Shown here: one piece after another, positions 1-7,353 of the stretch
Layout of the letters: every line of letters begins with the position of its first letter
Position numbering within the stretch: position 1 is the first letter of the stretch
From: Thiomicrorhabdus marina
Lineage (GTDB): Bacteria > Pseudomonadota > Gammaproteobacteria > Thiomicrospirales > Thiomicrospiraceae
NCBI RefSeq assembly: GCF_017571465.1
Contig: NZ_JAGETV010000009.1
Location: 1-64,000, forward strand
DNA: 64,000 nucleotides
Reading direction: 5' to 3'
Notes under the pieces: model-generated
Seen by the model: only the letters and a program-made list of their open reading frames with translations
Databases searched by the model: none
Told to the model about the DNA's origin: nothing
Made by a program: the position numbers and the translations under genes

Positions 1-60
1 ACCCTTTTTTTCACTTTTTTCGCAAAAATAACAAAAAAATTCAAAAACAGTGCCAACCCG
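1..60 (-). promoter_or_regulatory. A/T-rich tract, possible UP element of an off-window promoter
   Basis: Read on the minus strand, the last 60 bases before the left edge are runs of A and T (for example GCGAAAAAAGTGAAAAAAAG) ending in GGGT exactly at the window boundary. Such tracts directly upstream of a -35 box are typical of rRNA promoters, and in Pseudomonas tyrS lies just before an rRNA operon. It is an inference that a leftward rRNA operon starts just outside; no -35 or -10 box is inside the window. Confidence 0.3.
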
Positions 61-85
61 TCCTTTATACCCACAAACTCACACC

Positions 86-106
86 TTATCCACAGAGTTT
101 TCCACA
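86..106 (+). promoter_or_regulatory. Two DnaA-box-like 9-mers
   Basis: TTATCCACA at 86-94 matches the strong DnaA box exactly and TTTTCCACA at 98-106 fits the relaxed consensus. They share orientation, 12 bases apart start to start. A third, one-mismatch relative lies at 65-73. They could mark part of an origin, or DnaA control of a promoter to the left. With dnaA/dnaN/rpmH absent, the origin reading is weak. Confidence 0.4.
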
Positions 107-158
107 AAACTAACTCATACCTACCCTTTCACTCACACATTCTCTAACCCAGAAATGC

Positions 159-187
159 AAAAAGCCGCTTATTCATAGCGGCTTTTA
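159..187 (-). terminator. Terminator of tyrS
   Basis: A perfect ten-base stem (AAAAGCCGCT / AGCGGCTTTT) with a seven-base loop lies just past the tyrS stop codon. On the minus strand the 3' arm runs into a short T tract, as an intrinsic terminator should. Confidence 0.75.
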
Positions 188-210
188 TACAGAGAGCGAT
201 GATTTAGCTG

Positions 211-1401
211 TTAACTAATCGTTACACGGGCAAATTTACGCTTCCCAACTTGGTATACCGAAGTGGTATTAGCAGGAATAACTTGACGCGAGTCATCAAC
301 TTTTTCTCCATTGATTCGTACTGCACCCTGCTTAGTCATACGGTGTGCTTCAGAAGTGGTTTGCACCAAACCGGATTCTTTAAGTAAGTTCGCTAACGGC
401 AACTCACCTTCAAGGGTTACTTCAGGCATATCATCTGGAATAGCATTTTTAGAGAATTTGGTTTCAAAATCTTTTAGTGCAGATTCAGCCGCTTCTTTAT
501 TATGGAAACGCGCAATCAATTCCATTGCTAGTTTGACTTTAACGTTACGCGGGTTTTCACCATCGGCTACAGCTTGCTTTAAACCTTCAATCGTTTCCAT
601 TGATTCAAAAGACAGTAATTCATAGTAACGCCACATTAATTCATCAGAAACCGACATGACTTTACCGAACATATCATTCGGTTCATCTTTAATACCGATG
701 TAGTTACCTAGTGACTTAGACATCTTCTGCACACCATCCAAACCTTCAAGAATTGGCATGGTTAAAGTACATTGCGGTTTTTTACCGTAGTGCGATTGCA
801 GAGTTCGCCCCATTAATAGATTGAACTTCTGGTCAGTACCACCTAATTCAATATCGGCATCCATCGCGACGGAATCGTAACCTTGAACCAATGGATATAG
901 GAATTCATGAATCGCAATTGGCGTACCAGACTTATAACGATCTTCAAAATCGTTACGCTCCAGCATACGAGCAACGGTTTGTGTCGCCGCCAGCTTGATC
1001 ATATCCGCCGCAGACATTTCACCCATCCACTCTGAGTTAAACATGACCGTGGTTTTTTCCGGATCAAGAATTTTGAAGACCTGCTCCTTATAAGTCTCGG
1101 CATTCTTTTCAATATCTTCCGCTGACAATGGTGGACGCGTCGCACTTTTACCGGTTGGGTCACCAATCATTGCCGTAAAATCACCGATTAAGAACAATAT
1201 TTCATGCCCTAAATCTTGGAACTGCTTCAACTTATTAATTAGAACGGTGTGACCTAAGTGCAAATCCGGTGCTGTAGGATCAAAGCCGGCTTTCACTCGT
1301 AACGGCTTGCCGCTTTCTAATTTTTCGATTAATTCTTTTTCAACCAGAATCTCTTCTGCGCCACGCTTAATAATGGCTAATTGTTCTTGTACTGTTTTCA
1401 T
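211..1401 (-). CDS. tyrS: Tyrosyl-tRNA synthetase
   Basis: Class I aminoacyl-tRNA synthetase that charges tRNA-Tyr with tyrosine in the cytoplasm. The protein has 396 residues. The HIGH signature appears as HLGH at residues 48-51 and the second ATP-binding motif as KMSKS at 226-230. The C-terminus (about 335-396) is an S4-like RNA-binding domain. The KMSKS form and ~400-residue length fit the TyrZ/Pseudomonas-type clade rather than E. coli TyrS, which has KFGKT and about 424 residues. The gene is monocistronic: a terminator follows and 98 bases separate it from pyrD upstream. No strong ribosome-binding site precedes the ATG, but the N-terminus fits the family. Confidence 0.97.
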   Translation of the reverse strand: MKTVQEQLAIIKRGAEEILVEKELIEKLESGKPLRVKAGFDPTAPDLHLGHTVLINKLKQFQDLGHEILFLIGDFTAMIGDPTGKSATRPPLSAEDIEKNAETYKEQVFKILDPEKTTVMFNSEWMGEMSAADMIKLAATQTVARMLERNDFEDRYKSGTPIAIHEFLYPLVQGYDSVAMDADIELGGTDQKFNLLMGRTLQSHYGKKPQCTLTMPILEGLDGVQKMSKSLGNYIGIKDEPNDMFGKVMSVSDELMWRYYELLSFESMETIEGLKQAVADGENPRNVKVKLAMELIARFHNKEAAESALKDFETKFSKNAIPDDMPEVTLEGELPLANLLKESGLVQTTSEAHRMTKQGAVRINGEKVDDSRQVIPANTTSVYQVGKRKFARVTIS

Positions 1402-1499
1402 TTCTATTCAAATCAAATTTAGTTTTTTTAAAATTCTGTAAACCTATACCGCGCTGCGAGAAAAATCCAACAACACAGAGATTGCCCAAAAAGACTTTG

Positions 1500-2444
1500 C
1501 TAACCGCACAACACGGTATCTGTATTTAGTTGCAACTTGCCTGTCATTTCCGCAACTGAATTGTAACCATGCTGCTGCATATATTTGGCAATGCCTTTAT
1601 TCACCTTTTTTACAATCAAAGGATCTTTCGCCACCGCAGTACCGATCGCCACCATCGACGCGCCGGCAAGGAAAAACTCAATTGCATCTTCGGCTGATGC
1701 AATCCCGCCTAAACCGATAATCGGAACATTATGCTGTTTTGCAACCTGATAAACCTGATGCACTTTTAATAACGCAACCGGTTTAATCGCCGGCCCAGAC
1801 AAACCACCTTGGTTATTCCCTAAAGTCGGCTTGCGTGAATGCACATCAATCTGCATGCCCATTAAGGTATTAATCGCAGAAAGCGCGTCCGCTCCGGCAT
1901 CAATCACTCGGCGCGCACCTTCGGCAATATCGGTTTGGTTAGGCGATAGCTTCACAATCAGCGGTTTAGTCGTATTAGCACGACAGGCCTCAACCACGCG
2001 GGCAGCCATCTCAGGATCATTACCAAAAGCGGCACCACCTTTTTTAACGTTTGGACAAGAGATATTAATCTCCATTGCCGGCAGTGCAGTTTGATCAAAT
2101 AGACGAACCACTTCGGCATATTCTTCAATCGAAGAACCGGAAACGTTAATGATATATTGCGTATCGCTCATATTCAGTTGCGGCAGATATTTCTCAATCA
2201 CTTCGCGCGCACCCGGGTTTTGTAAGCCAACAGAGTTCAATAAACCGCTCGGCGATTCCATCACTCGTTCCGGCTTATTGCCCAATTTTGGCTCAAGCGT
2301 AGTGCCTTTTAAAAACACCGCACCGACATCCTTATTGGAAAAGCCATAGACAGACGGGTATTCTATGCCGTATCCTGCGTTACCCGAGGCCATGGCCACA
2401 GGTGATTGGCATTGCATGCCGCAAATATTGACTGACAAATCCAT
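1500..2444 (-). CDS. pyrD: Dihydroorotate dehydrogenase, class 1 (1B-like)
   Basis: Oxidises dihydroorotate to orotate in pyrimidine synthesis. The 314-residue FMN TIM-barrel has the class 1 active-site loop NISCPNVKKGG with catalytic Cys130; class 2 enzymes use Ser. The C-terminal phosphate-binding stretch IIGLGGIASAEDA is present. Most gammaproteobacteria use membrane-linked class 2 PyrD, so a class 1B type is less usual. The class 1B partner PyrK, an Fe-S/FAD electron-transfer subunit, is not adjacent or elsewhere in the window. AGGAAG seven bases before the ATG sets the start. The gene is divergent from trmL with only 18 bases between start codons, so at least one promoter must lie inside the other gene. 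Confidence 0.93.
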   Translation of the reverse strand: MDLSVNICGMQCQSPVAMASGNAGYGIEYPSVYGFSNKDVGAVFLKGTTLEPKLGNKPERVMESPSGLLNSVGLQNPGAREVIEKYLPQLNMSDTQYIINVSGSSIEEYAEVVRLFDQTALPAMEINISCPNVKKGGAAFGNDPEMAARVVEACRANTTKPLIVKLSPNQTDIAEGARRVIDAGADALSAINTLMGMQIDVHSRKPTLGNNQGGLSGPAIKPVALLKVHQVYQVAKQHNVPIIGLGGIASAEDAIEFFLAGASMVAIGTAVAKDPLIVKKVNKGIAKYMQQHGYNSVAEMTGKLQLNTDTVLCG

Positions 2445-2462
2445 ACAGATGACTTCCTAATT

Positions 2463-2930
2463 ATGTTGCATATTATTCTTTATGAGCCGGAGATCCCACA
2501 AAACACTGGCGCTTTAATCCGCCTAAGTGCCAATATGGGCGCGCATTTACATCTAATCCACCCAATCATGTTCGATTTAAGTGAAAAGAAAGTACGCCGT
2601 GCCGGCCTTGATTACGGTGAACTGGCCAATGTTCATGAACACGCCAATCTACAGGCTTGCCTTGATGCCATTCAACCGAATCGGGTTTTCGCCCTCACCA
2701 CAAAAACCACTCGTTATTATACCGATGAAAAATTTGTCGACGGCGATGCGTTTTTATTCGGGCCGGAAAGCCGTGGACTTCCGAAAGAAGTTATCGAAAG
2801 CCTACCATTTGAACAGCGCCTGACTATTCCAATGGTGCCGGGCGGTCGTAGCCTTAACCTAGCGAATGCAGTATCAGTAATGGCCTATGAAGCATGGCGA
2901 CAGCTCGACTTTAATATGAGCCTAAATTAA
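2463..2930 (+). CDS. trmL: tRNA (cytidine/uridine-34 2'-O)-methyltransferase TrmL
   Basis: SPOUT methyltransferase that 2'-O-methylates the wobble base of two tRNA-Leu species. The protein has 155 residues, normal for the family. The knotted SAM-binding site is visible as FGPESRGLP at 99-107 and the IPMVPGGRSLNLANAV motif at 122-137. The N-terminus MLHIILYEPEIPQNTG matches the family, which fixes this ATG although no Shine-Dalgarno sequence precedes it. In E. coli trmL lies beside the secB-gpsA-cysE end of the yibN cluster; here it faces gpsA tail to tail and cysE is absent. Confidence 0.95.
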   Translation: MLHIILYEPEIPQNTGALIRLSANMGAHLHLIHPIMFDLSEKKVRRAGLDYGELANVHEHANLQACLDAIQPNRVFALTTKTTRYYTDEKFVDGDAFLFGPESRGLPKEVIESLPFEQRLTIPMVPGGRSLNLANAVSVMAYEAWRQLDFNMSLN

Positions 2931-3068
2931 GTTTGGGCGAAAAACGTCCTCACTCTGTGTTGCAAATCGTTCATTTAGACAAACTAAACATCACTCTTTG
3001 CGCCTTGATTGAGAAAGTTTTTCATCCCAAATACAAAAGTCTAAGCACTCAAAACCGATTTATAAAAG

Positions 3069-4085
3069 TTATTCGGCTTCCGCTTTACCATCTCGCGCCA
3101 ATAAAGCTTGTGCCGCTTGCTGAGGGCTAATATCACCTTCAATTAGACGATATACCTGCTGCATAATCGGCAAGTCTAGTTCCAATTTTTCCGACAACTG
3201 ATGTACCGCACGAACCGCTTTGACCCCTTCGACAACCTGACCGATATTTTCAATCACCGCGTCGACTTGCGCACCGGCTTGCGCCAGTTGATAACCGAAA
3301 CGACGATTACGCGATAAATCATCGGTGCAGGTCAAAACCAAATCGCCTAAACCAGCCAAACCCATCATGGTTTCAGTGTTACCGCCAAGCGCCTGACTTA
3401 GACGCATCATTTCCGCCATACCACGTGAGATTAAAGCGGCACGGGCATTTGCGCCTAAGCCTAAGCCGTCCGAAACACCGGTGGCAATCGCCATAATATT
3501 CTTATAAGCGCCACCCACTTCAACACCAACCACATCGTCCTGAGTGTAGATACGAAAATTATCATAGTGAAACGCTTGCGCCCAAAAATCCGCTTCATCG
3601 CTGCTTTTGGATGCGCTGACCATCGCAGTCGGCAAACCATGCGCCACTTCTTCGGCAAATGTCGGGCCGGACAAAACCGCTAAAGGTGTATCTTGTCCCA
3701 AAACCTCTTTCGCCACTTTATGCAACAGCAGAAGCGAATCCGGCTCAAAACCTTTGGTTGCCCAAGCAATATGCGGACGTTGGACAGCAAGCAACGGTTC
3801 CAACTGTTGCAGCACTTCACGAAAGACATGACTCGGCACCACCAATAAAACGCCATCGACTTCAGAAACCGACTTGGCTAAATCAGCAGTAACCTGCAAG
3901 CTTTCCGGAAACGGACACCCTTTCAAGTAACGCGCGTTTTCACGGGCAGTGCGTAATTGCTTGGCACTCGCCTCGGAATGACTCCAAAGCGTGACCGAAT
4001 GACCAACACGCGCTAGGTGAATCGCCAAAGCGGTTCCCCAAGCACCGGCACCCAAGACCGCAATCTTTTGCATGGTTTGATTCAT
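3069..4085 (-). CDS. gpsA: Glycerol-3-phosphate dehydrogenase [NAD(P)+]
   Basis: Reduces dihydroxyacetone phosphate to sn-glycerol 3-phosphate for phospholipid synthesis. The 338-residue protein starts with a Rossmann motif GAGAWGTALA (12-21). The catalytic lysine is in EVGGAYKNIMAIATG (Lys195), with a second conserved lysine at 111 (WATKGFEP). It is the last gene of the run rhodanese-grxC-secB-gpsA, 15 bases after secB. A second ATG four codons in (MQKIAVLGAG) would match many family N-termini; the sequence does not settle which is used. Confidence 0.96.
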   Translation of the reverse strand: MNQTMQKIAVLGAGAWGTALAIHLARVGHSVTLWSHSEASAKQLRTARENARYLKGCPFPESLQVTADLAKSVSEVDGVLLVVPSHVFREVLQQLEPLLAVQRPHIAWATKGFEPDSLLLLHKVAKEVLGQDTPLAVLSGPTFAEEVAHGLPTAMVSASKSSDEADFWAQAFHYDNFRIYTQDDVVGVEVGGAYKNIMAIATGVSDGLGLGANARAALISRGMAEMMRLSQALGGNTETMMGLAGLGDLVLTCTDDLSRNRRFGYQLAQAGAQVDAVIENIGQVVEGVKAVRAVHQLSEKLELDLPIMQQVYRLIEGDISPQQAAQALLARDGKAEAE

Positions 4086-4100
4086 TGAGCGCGTGAAACC

Positions 4101-4550
4101 TTATTGAGCAGTCGGTTGTTCACCTTGCTGGCTTTGCAGATGGCTATGGTACATCGCATCAAAGTTAACCGGCTCAAGCAATAGCTGCGGGAAACCACCA
4201 CGCTGCACCAGATCGGAAACCACTTCACGTGCGTAAGGGAATAGTGTGTTCGGACAACCGGCACCCAGCAAATACCCCACTTCCGCATCTTCAAAACCTT
4301 TAATGGTAAAAATACCTGCTTGCTCAACTTCGCAAAGGAAAGCAGTTTTATCTTCTACCTTAGTGGTTGCCGTTACACGAACGACAACATGGTAGACATC
4401 ATCACCTAACTTTGAACTTTCAACATTCAAATCAACCGACAACTGTGGCTGAAAATCAGTGGTAAAAAGTTCTGGAGTATTCGGAGACTCGAAAGAGATG
4501 TCTTTGGTATAAATTTTTTGAATCGAAAACGCTTGTTCTTGTTCAGACAT
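4101..4550 (-). CDS. secB: Protein-export chaperone SecB
   Basis: Cytosolic tetrameric chaperone that keeps preproteins unfolded and delivers them to SecA. The 149 residues show the family N-terminus ([19 protein letters not shown]) and the C-terminal [15 protein letters not shown] segment. AGGAACC five bases ahead of the ATG fixes the start. It lies between grxC and gpsA as in E. coli. A hairpin between grxC and secB may reduce read-through. Confidence 0.96.
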   Translation of the reverse strand: MSEQEQAFSIQKIYTKDISFESPNTPELFTTDFQPQLSVDLNVESSKLGDDVYHVVVRVTATTKVEDKTAFLCEVEQAGIFTIKGFEDAEVGYLLGAGCPNTLFPYAREVVSDLVQRGGFPQLLLEPVNFDAMYHSHLQSQQGEQPTAQ

Positions 4551-4619
4551 AATGGTTCCTAAAAAATTAAATTTTCACCTTTGCAGGCACATAAAAATTT
4601 CGCTTCGCTACAAAGCACA

Positions 4620-4643
4620 AAGGCAAGCGTTAAAGCTTGCCTT
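4620..4643 (-). terminator. Hairpin between grxC and secB
   Basis: Perfect nine-base stem AAGGCAAGC / GCTTGCCTT with a six-base loop, downstream of grxC on the minus strand. Only a short T run follows, so it may attenuate rather than fully stop transcription into secB. Confidence 0.5.
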
Positions 4644-4671
4644 AAAATTCAATAAACGGTTACTTATGATC

Positions 4672-4926
4672 TTAGCCGTTAAGTAGCTGATCAAGCTGAC
4701 CACTCTTATCTGCAGCAGACAGATCGTCAAAACCGCCAACATGTGTTTCACCGATATATATCTGCGGCACAGTGTTACGACCCGTTTTGGCTTCCATTGC
4801 CGCCCATGCATCACGGTCATTACCGATGTCGATAGTTTCGTACTGTACACCTTTACCATCTAAAAGGCGCTTTGCCATATTACAAAACGGGCAGCTTCGG
4901 GTTAGATAAATCGTTACTTGAGGCAT
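4672..4926 (-). CDS. grxC: Glutaredoxin 3
   Basis: Small glutathione-dependent dithiol oxidoreductase, 84 residues. The active site CPFC is at 12-15 and the cis-proline loop appears as NTVPQIYIG. The GGFDD motif for glutathione binding is present. AGGAGC seven bases before the ATG sets the start. It follows the rhodanese gene by 29 bases and precedes secB, the same order as E. coli yibN-grxC-secB-gpsA, so a shared transcript is likely. Confidence 0.95.
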   Translation of the reverse strand: MPQVTIYLTRSCPFCNMAKRLLDGKGVQYETIDIGNDRDAWAAMEAKTGRNTVPQIYIGETHVGGFDDLSAADKSGQLDQLLNG

Positions 4927-4955
4927 ATTCTGCTCCTTTGTCGCAACCGAACTTT

Positions 4956-5405
4956 TTAGCTGCTTTGCTTTTTTTTGTTTTTTTTTGAACGCTCTTTACC
5001 AACAGGTAAACCGGCTGCTTTCCATGCAGTAATACCGCCGCGTAAGTTATTCACCGCGGTGTAACCGTTTTTCACCAACGTCATCGCTGCGCGAGAAGAA
5101 CGTCCTCCGCTGAGACAATAAACCAAAATCGGCGCATCCTTATCTTGCGGAAGTTGATTCACCTTGCCAGCTAGATCACCAACCGAAATATTGGTCGCAT
5201 TGCCAATATAACCGTCGCGGTACTCGCCAGATGAACGCACGTCCAAAACAAAGGCATCATCATTATACAAACGGATCGCTTCATCGGCGCCGATTGTCTT
5301 AAATCCAGCTAATTTATCGCCAACATAGCTATAAACCAACATCGCAATTACAACGATTAAAGCAATAAACAGCAAGTACTGTTCTTGCACAAATTCACTA
5401 AACAT
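4956..5405 (-). CDS. Membrane-anchored rhodanese-like protein (YibN type)
   Basis: A single rhodanese domain (about residues 35-137) behind one N-terminal membrane segment (about 10-28). The active loop is CLSGGRSS with nucleophile Cys97, so persulfide carriage or sulfurtransfer is plausible; the substrate is unknown. The C-terminus is a short lysine-rich tail. It heads the grxC-secB-gpsA run and corresponds by position and architecture to E. coli YibN. AAGGGAAAG precedes the ATG. It is divergent from gpmI with 64 bases between starts. Confidence 0.88.
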   Translation of the reverse strand: MFSEFVQEQYLLFIALIVVIAMLVYSYVGDKLAGFKTIGADEAIRLYNDDAFVLDVRSSGEYRDGYIGNATNISVGDLAGKVNQLPQDKDAPILVYCLSGGRSSRAAMTLVKNGYTAVNNLRGGITAWKAAGLPVGKERSKKNKKKQSS

Positions 5406-5438
5406 TCACTTTCCCTTGCTAGAGTGGAATCAAACCAC

Positions 5439-5467
5439 GTGATTTTAACAGTGTAAATCGCTACAAT
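5439..5467 (+). promoter_or_regulatory. Possible gpmI promoter
   Basis: TACAAT at 5462-5467 is a good -10 box; 17 bases upstream GTGATT (5439-5444) is a weak -35. A transcript from here would begin near 5474, downstream of the first gpmI ATG at 5470. Confidence 0.35.
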
Positions 5468-5469
5468 AA

Positions 5470-7083
5470 ATGGAATTTATAGAAAAATTAAATGGTACCG
5501 AAAAAATGGGTCAAGAACTGAAGCCAAAAATCAAAATCAAACAGCGCCCGACAGGGCTGATCATCTTGGATGGTTGGGGACATCGTGAGGAACGCGAACA
5601 CAATGCTATCGCGCAAGCCAATACGCCAAACTTCGATAAATTAATGGCGAACAACCCAAACACCTTGATCAGTACTTCAGGCATGGATGTTGGTTTACCG
5701 AGCGGCCAAATGGGTAACTCAGAAGTGGGTCATACCAACCTAGGTGCCGGCCGAGTGGTTTATCAGGAACTAACCCGCATTCAGAAAGATATTGATGATG
5801 GCCGTTTTTATAATAACAACGCGTTGCACAATGCGGTTGATAAAGCAATTCAACGAGACCGAGTAGTACACATCATCGGCTTGCTATCAGACGGCGGTGT
5901 ACACTCGCACATCGCGCATATTAAAGCTGCACTAAAACTTTCTTCCGAGCAAGGCGCAAAAACTGTTCTGCATATTTTTGCTGACGGCCGTGATACTGCA
6001 CCACAAAGCGCCCCTAAATACATTGCCGAAATCGAAGCATTTATTGCCGAACTTAAAGGCGATGTTAGCATCGGCTCAATTATCGGCCGTTTCTATGCGA
6101 TGGATCGCGATACTCGCTGGGACCGAACTGAAGCGGCTTATAGTCTGATTGCCTGCGGCAAATCGGAATTTAAAGTAGAGTCGGCACAGGAAGCAATTGA
6201 CTTAGCTTATGCGCGCGGCGAAACCGATGAATTTATTCAACCGACGTCAATCCTAAACAAGAAAGGCAAGAAGAGTAAAGTCAAGGACGGTGATTCCGTT
6301 ATTTTCATGAATTTCCGCTCTGATCGTGCTCGTCAATTGACTCGTGCCTTTATCTTAAGCGACTTTGCCGAATTCCACCGTTGTGCAACACCGTTACTTT
6401 CTGCATTTGTGACCCTAACCGAATACCATAAAAACTTCGAGAATTTCGGCGCGACTATTGCATATCGTCCAACCAACTTGAAAAACACTTTTGGCGAAGT
6501 CATCGCCAACTACAAGCTACGTCAACTACGTATTGCCGAAACCGAAAAATACGCGCATGTCACTTTCTTCCTAAACGGCGGCGTTGAAGCACCATACCGT
6601 GGTGAAGATCGTATTCTGATTCCTTCGCCAAAAGTTCGCACCTACGATCTGCAACCGGAAATGTCGGTACCTGAACTGACCGAAAAATTGGTTGAAGCGA
6701 TTGGTTCAGGAACTTACGACACTTTCGTTTGTAATATCGCTAACCCGGATATGGTCGGACACAGCGGTATTCTTGAAGCTTGTATCAAAGCAGTGGAAGC
6801 GGTTGACGAAGCGCTAGGCAAAATTCTAGACGCCATCGAAAAAGCCGGCGGCCAATGCATTATCACCGCTGACCACGGCAATATCGAAATGTTGCAAGAC
6901 CCTGAAACTGGCGAGCCATTCACTTCGCACACTACTTTCCCGGTTCCACTTGCATACTTCGGGCCGAAAAAAGTGGCACTACGTGACGGAGGTCGACTAC
7001 CCGATGTTATGCCAACCTTACTGGACTTGATGGAAATCCCTCAACCAGAAGAAATGGACGGCGTAAGCTTAATTGCGAAATAA
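5470..7083 (+). CDS. gpmI: Phosphoglycerate mutase, 2,3-bisphosphoglycerate-independent
   Basis: Interconverts 3- and 2-phosphoglycerate in glycolysis and gluconeogenesis through a Mn-dependent phosphoserine. Counted from the first ATG it has 537 residues, about 20 more than usual. The catalytic serine is in MGNSEVGHTN (Ser84); metal ligands lie in LILDGWGHRE-like (30-40) and TADHGNIEML near the C-terminus. The ATG at 5506 gives 525 residues and fits the promoter better, because the -10 box abuts the first ATG. Neither start has a good Shine-Dalgarno sequence. Divergent from the rhodanese gene, as in E. coli. Confidence 0.95.
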   Translation: MEFIEKLNGTEKMGQELKPKIKIKQRPTGLIILDGWGHREEREHNAIAQANTPNFDKLMANNPNTLISTSGMDVGLPSGQMGNSEVGHTNLGAGRVVYQELTRIQKDIDDGRFYNNNALHNAVDKAIQRDRVVHIIGLLSDGGVHSHIAHIKAALKLSSEQGAKTVLHIFADGRDTAPQSAPKYIAEIEAFIAELKGDVSIGSIIGRFYAMDRDTRWDRTEAAYSLIACGKSEFKVESAQEAIDLAYARGETDEFIQPTSILNKKGKKSKVKDGDSVIFMNFRSDRARQLTRAFILSDFAEFHRCATPLLSAFVTLTEYHKNFENFGATIAYRPTNLKNTFGEVIANYKLRQLRIAETEKYAHVTFFLNGGVEAPYRGEDRILIPSPKVRTYDLQPEMSVPELTEKLVEAIGSGTYDTFVCNIANPDMVGHSGILEACIKAVEAVDEALGKILDAIEKAGGQCIITADHGNIEMLQDPETGEPFTSHTTFPVPLAYFGPKKVALRDGGRLPDVMPTLLDLMEIPQPEEMDGVSLIAK

Positions 7084-7104
7084 CTTCCAATTAATGCCTT
7101 TTGT

Positions 7105-7141
7105 AAGACCACTGCGGGCACAAATCCGCACTGGTCTTTTT
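7105..7141 (+). terminator. gpmI terminator
   Basis: Stem of seven plus five base pairs with one C/C mismatch (AAGACCA...TGGTCTT outside, TGCGG...CCGCA inside), followed by a T run. Confidence 0.8.
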
Positions 7142-7218
7142 GCGTTTTTATAGATCGCACACTAAACTCTATTCCATTAGCACTTGCTTATGGAAATTCA
7201 TTAACGCAATCGATACAA

Positions 7219-7248
7219 TTGCCTTTTATTGTGCATCCAAAGTATAAT
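7219..7248 (+). promoter_or_regulatory. gltBD promoter
   Basis: TTGCCT (7219-7224), an 18-base spacer, then the perfect -10 TATAAT (7243-7248). The predicted 5' leader to the gltB ATG is about 100 nt; I see no recognised riboswitch in it. Confidence 0.7.
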
Positions 7249-7353
7249 CTCGCGCCCAAATTTTATTTTTAAACGCGTCAAAATAAATAAATCGCTTACA
7301 AATCAATGCACTAAGCGGCATTCCGGTAAGCAGATGACAAACAGGAACTGATT

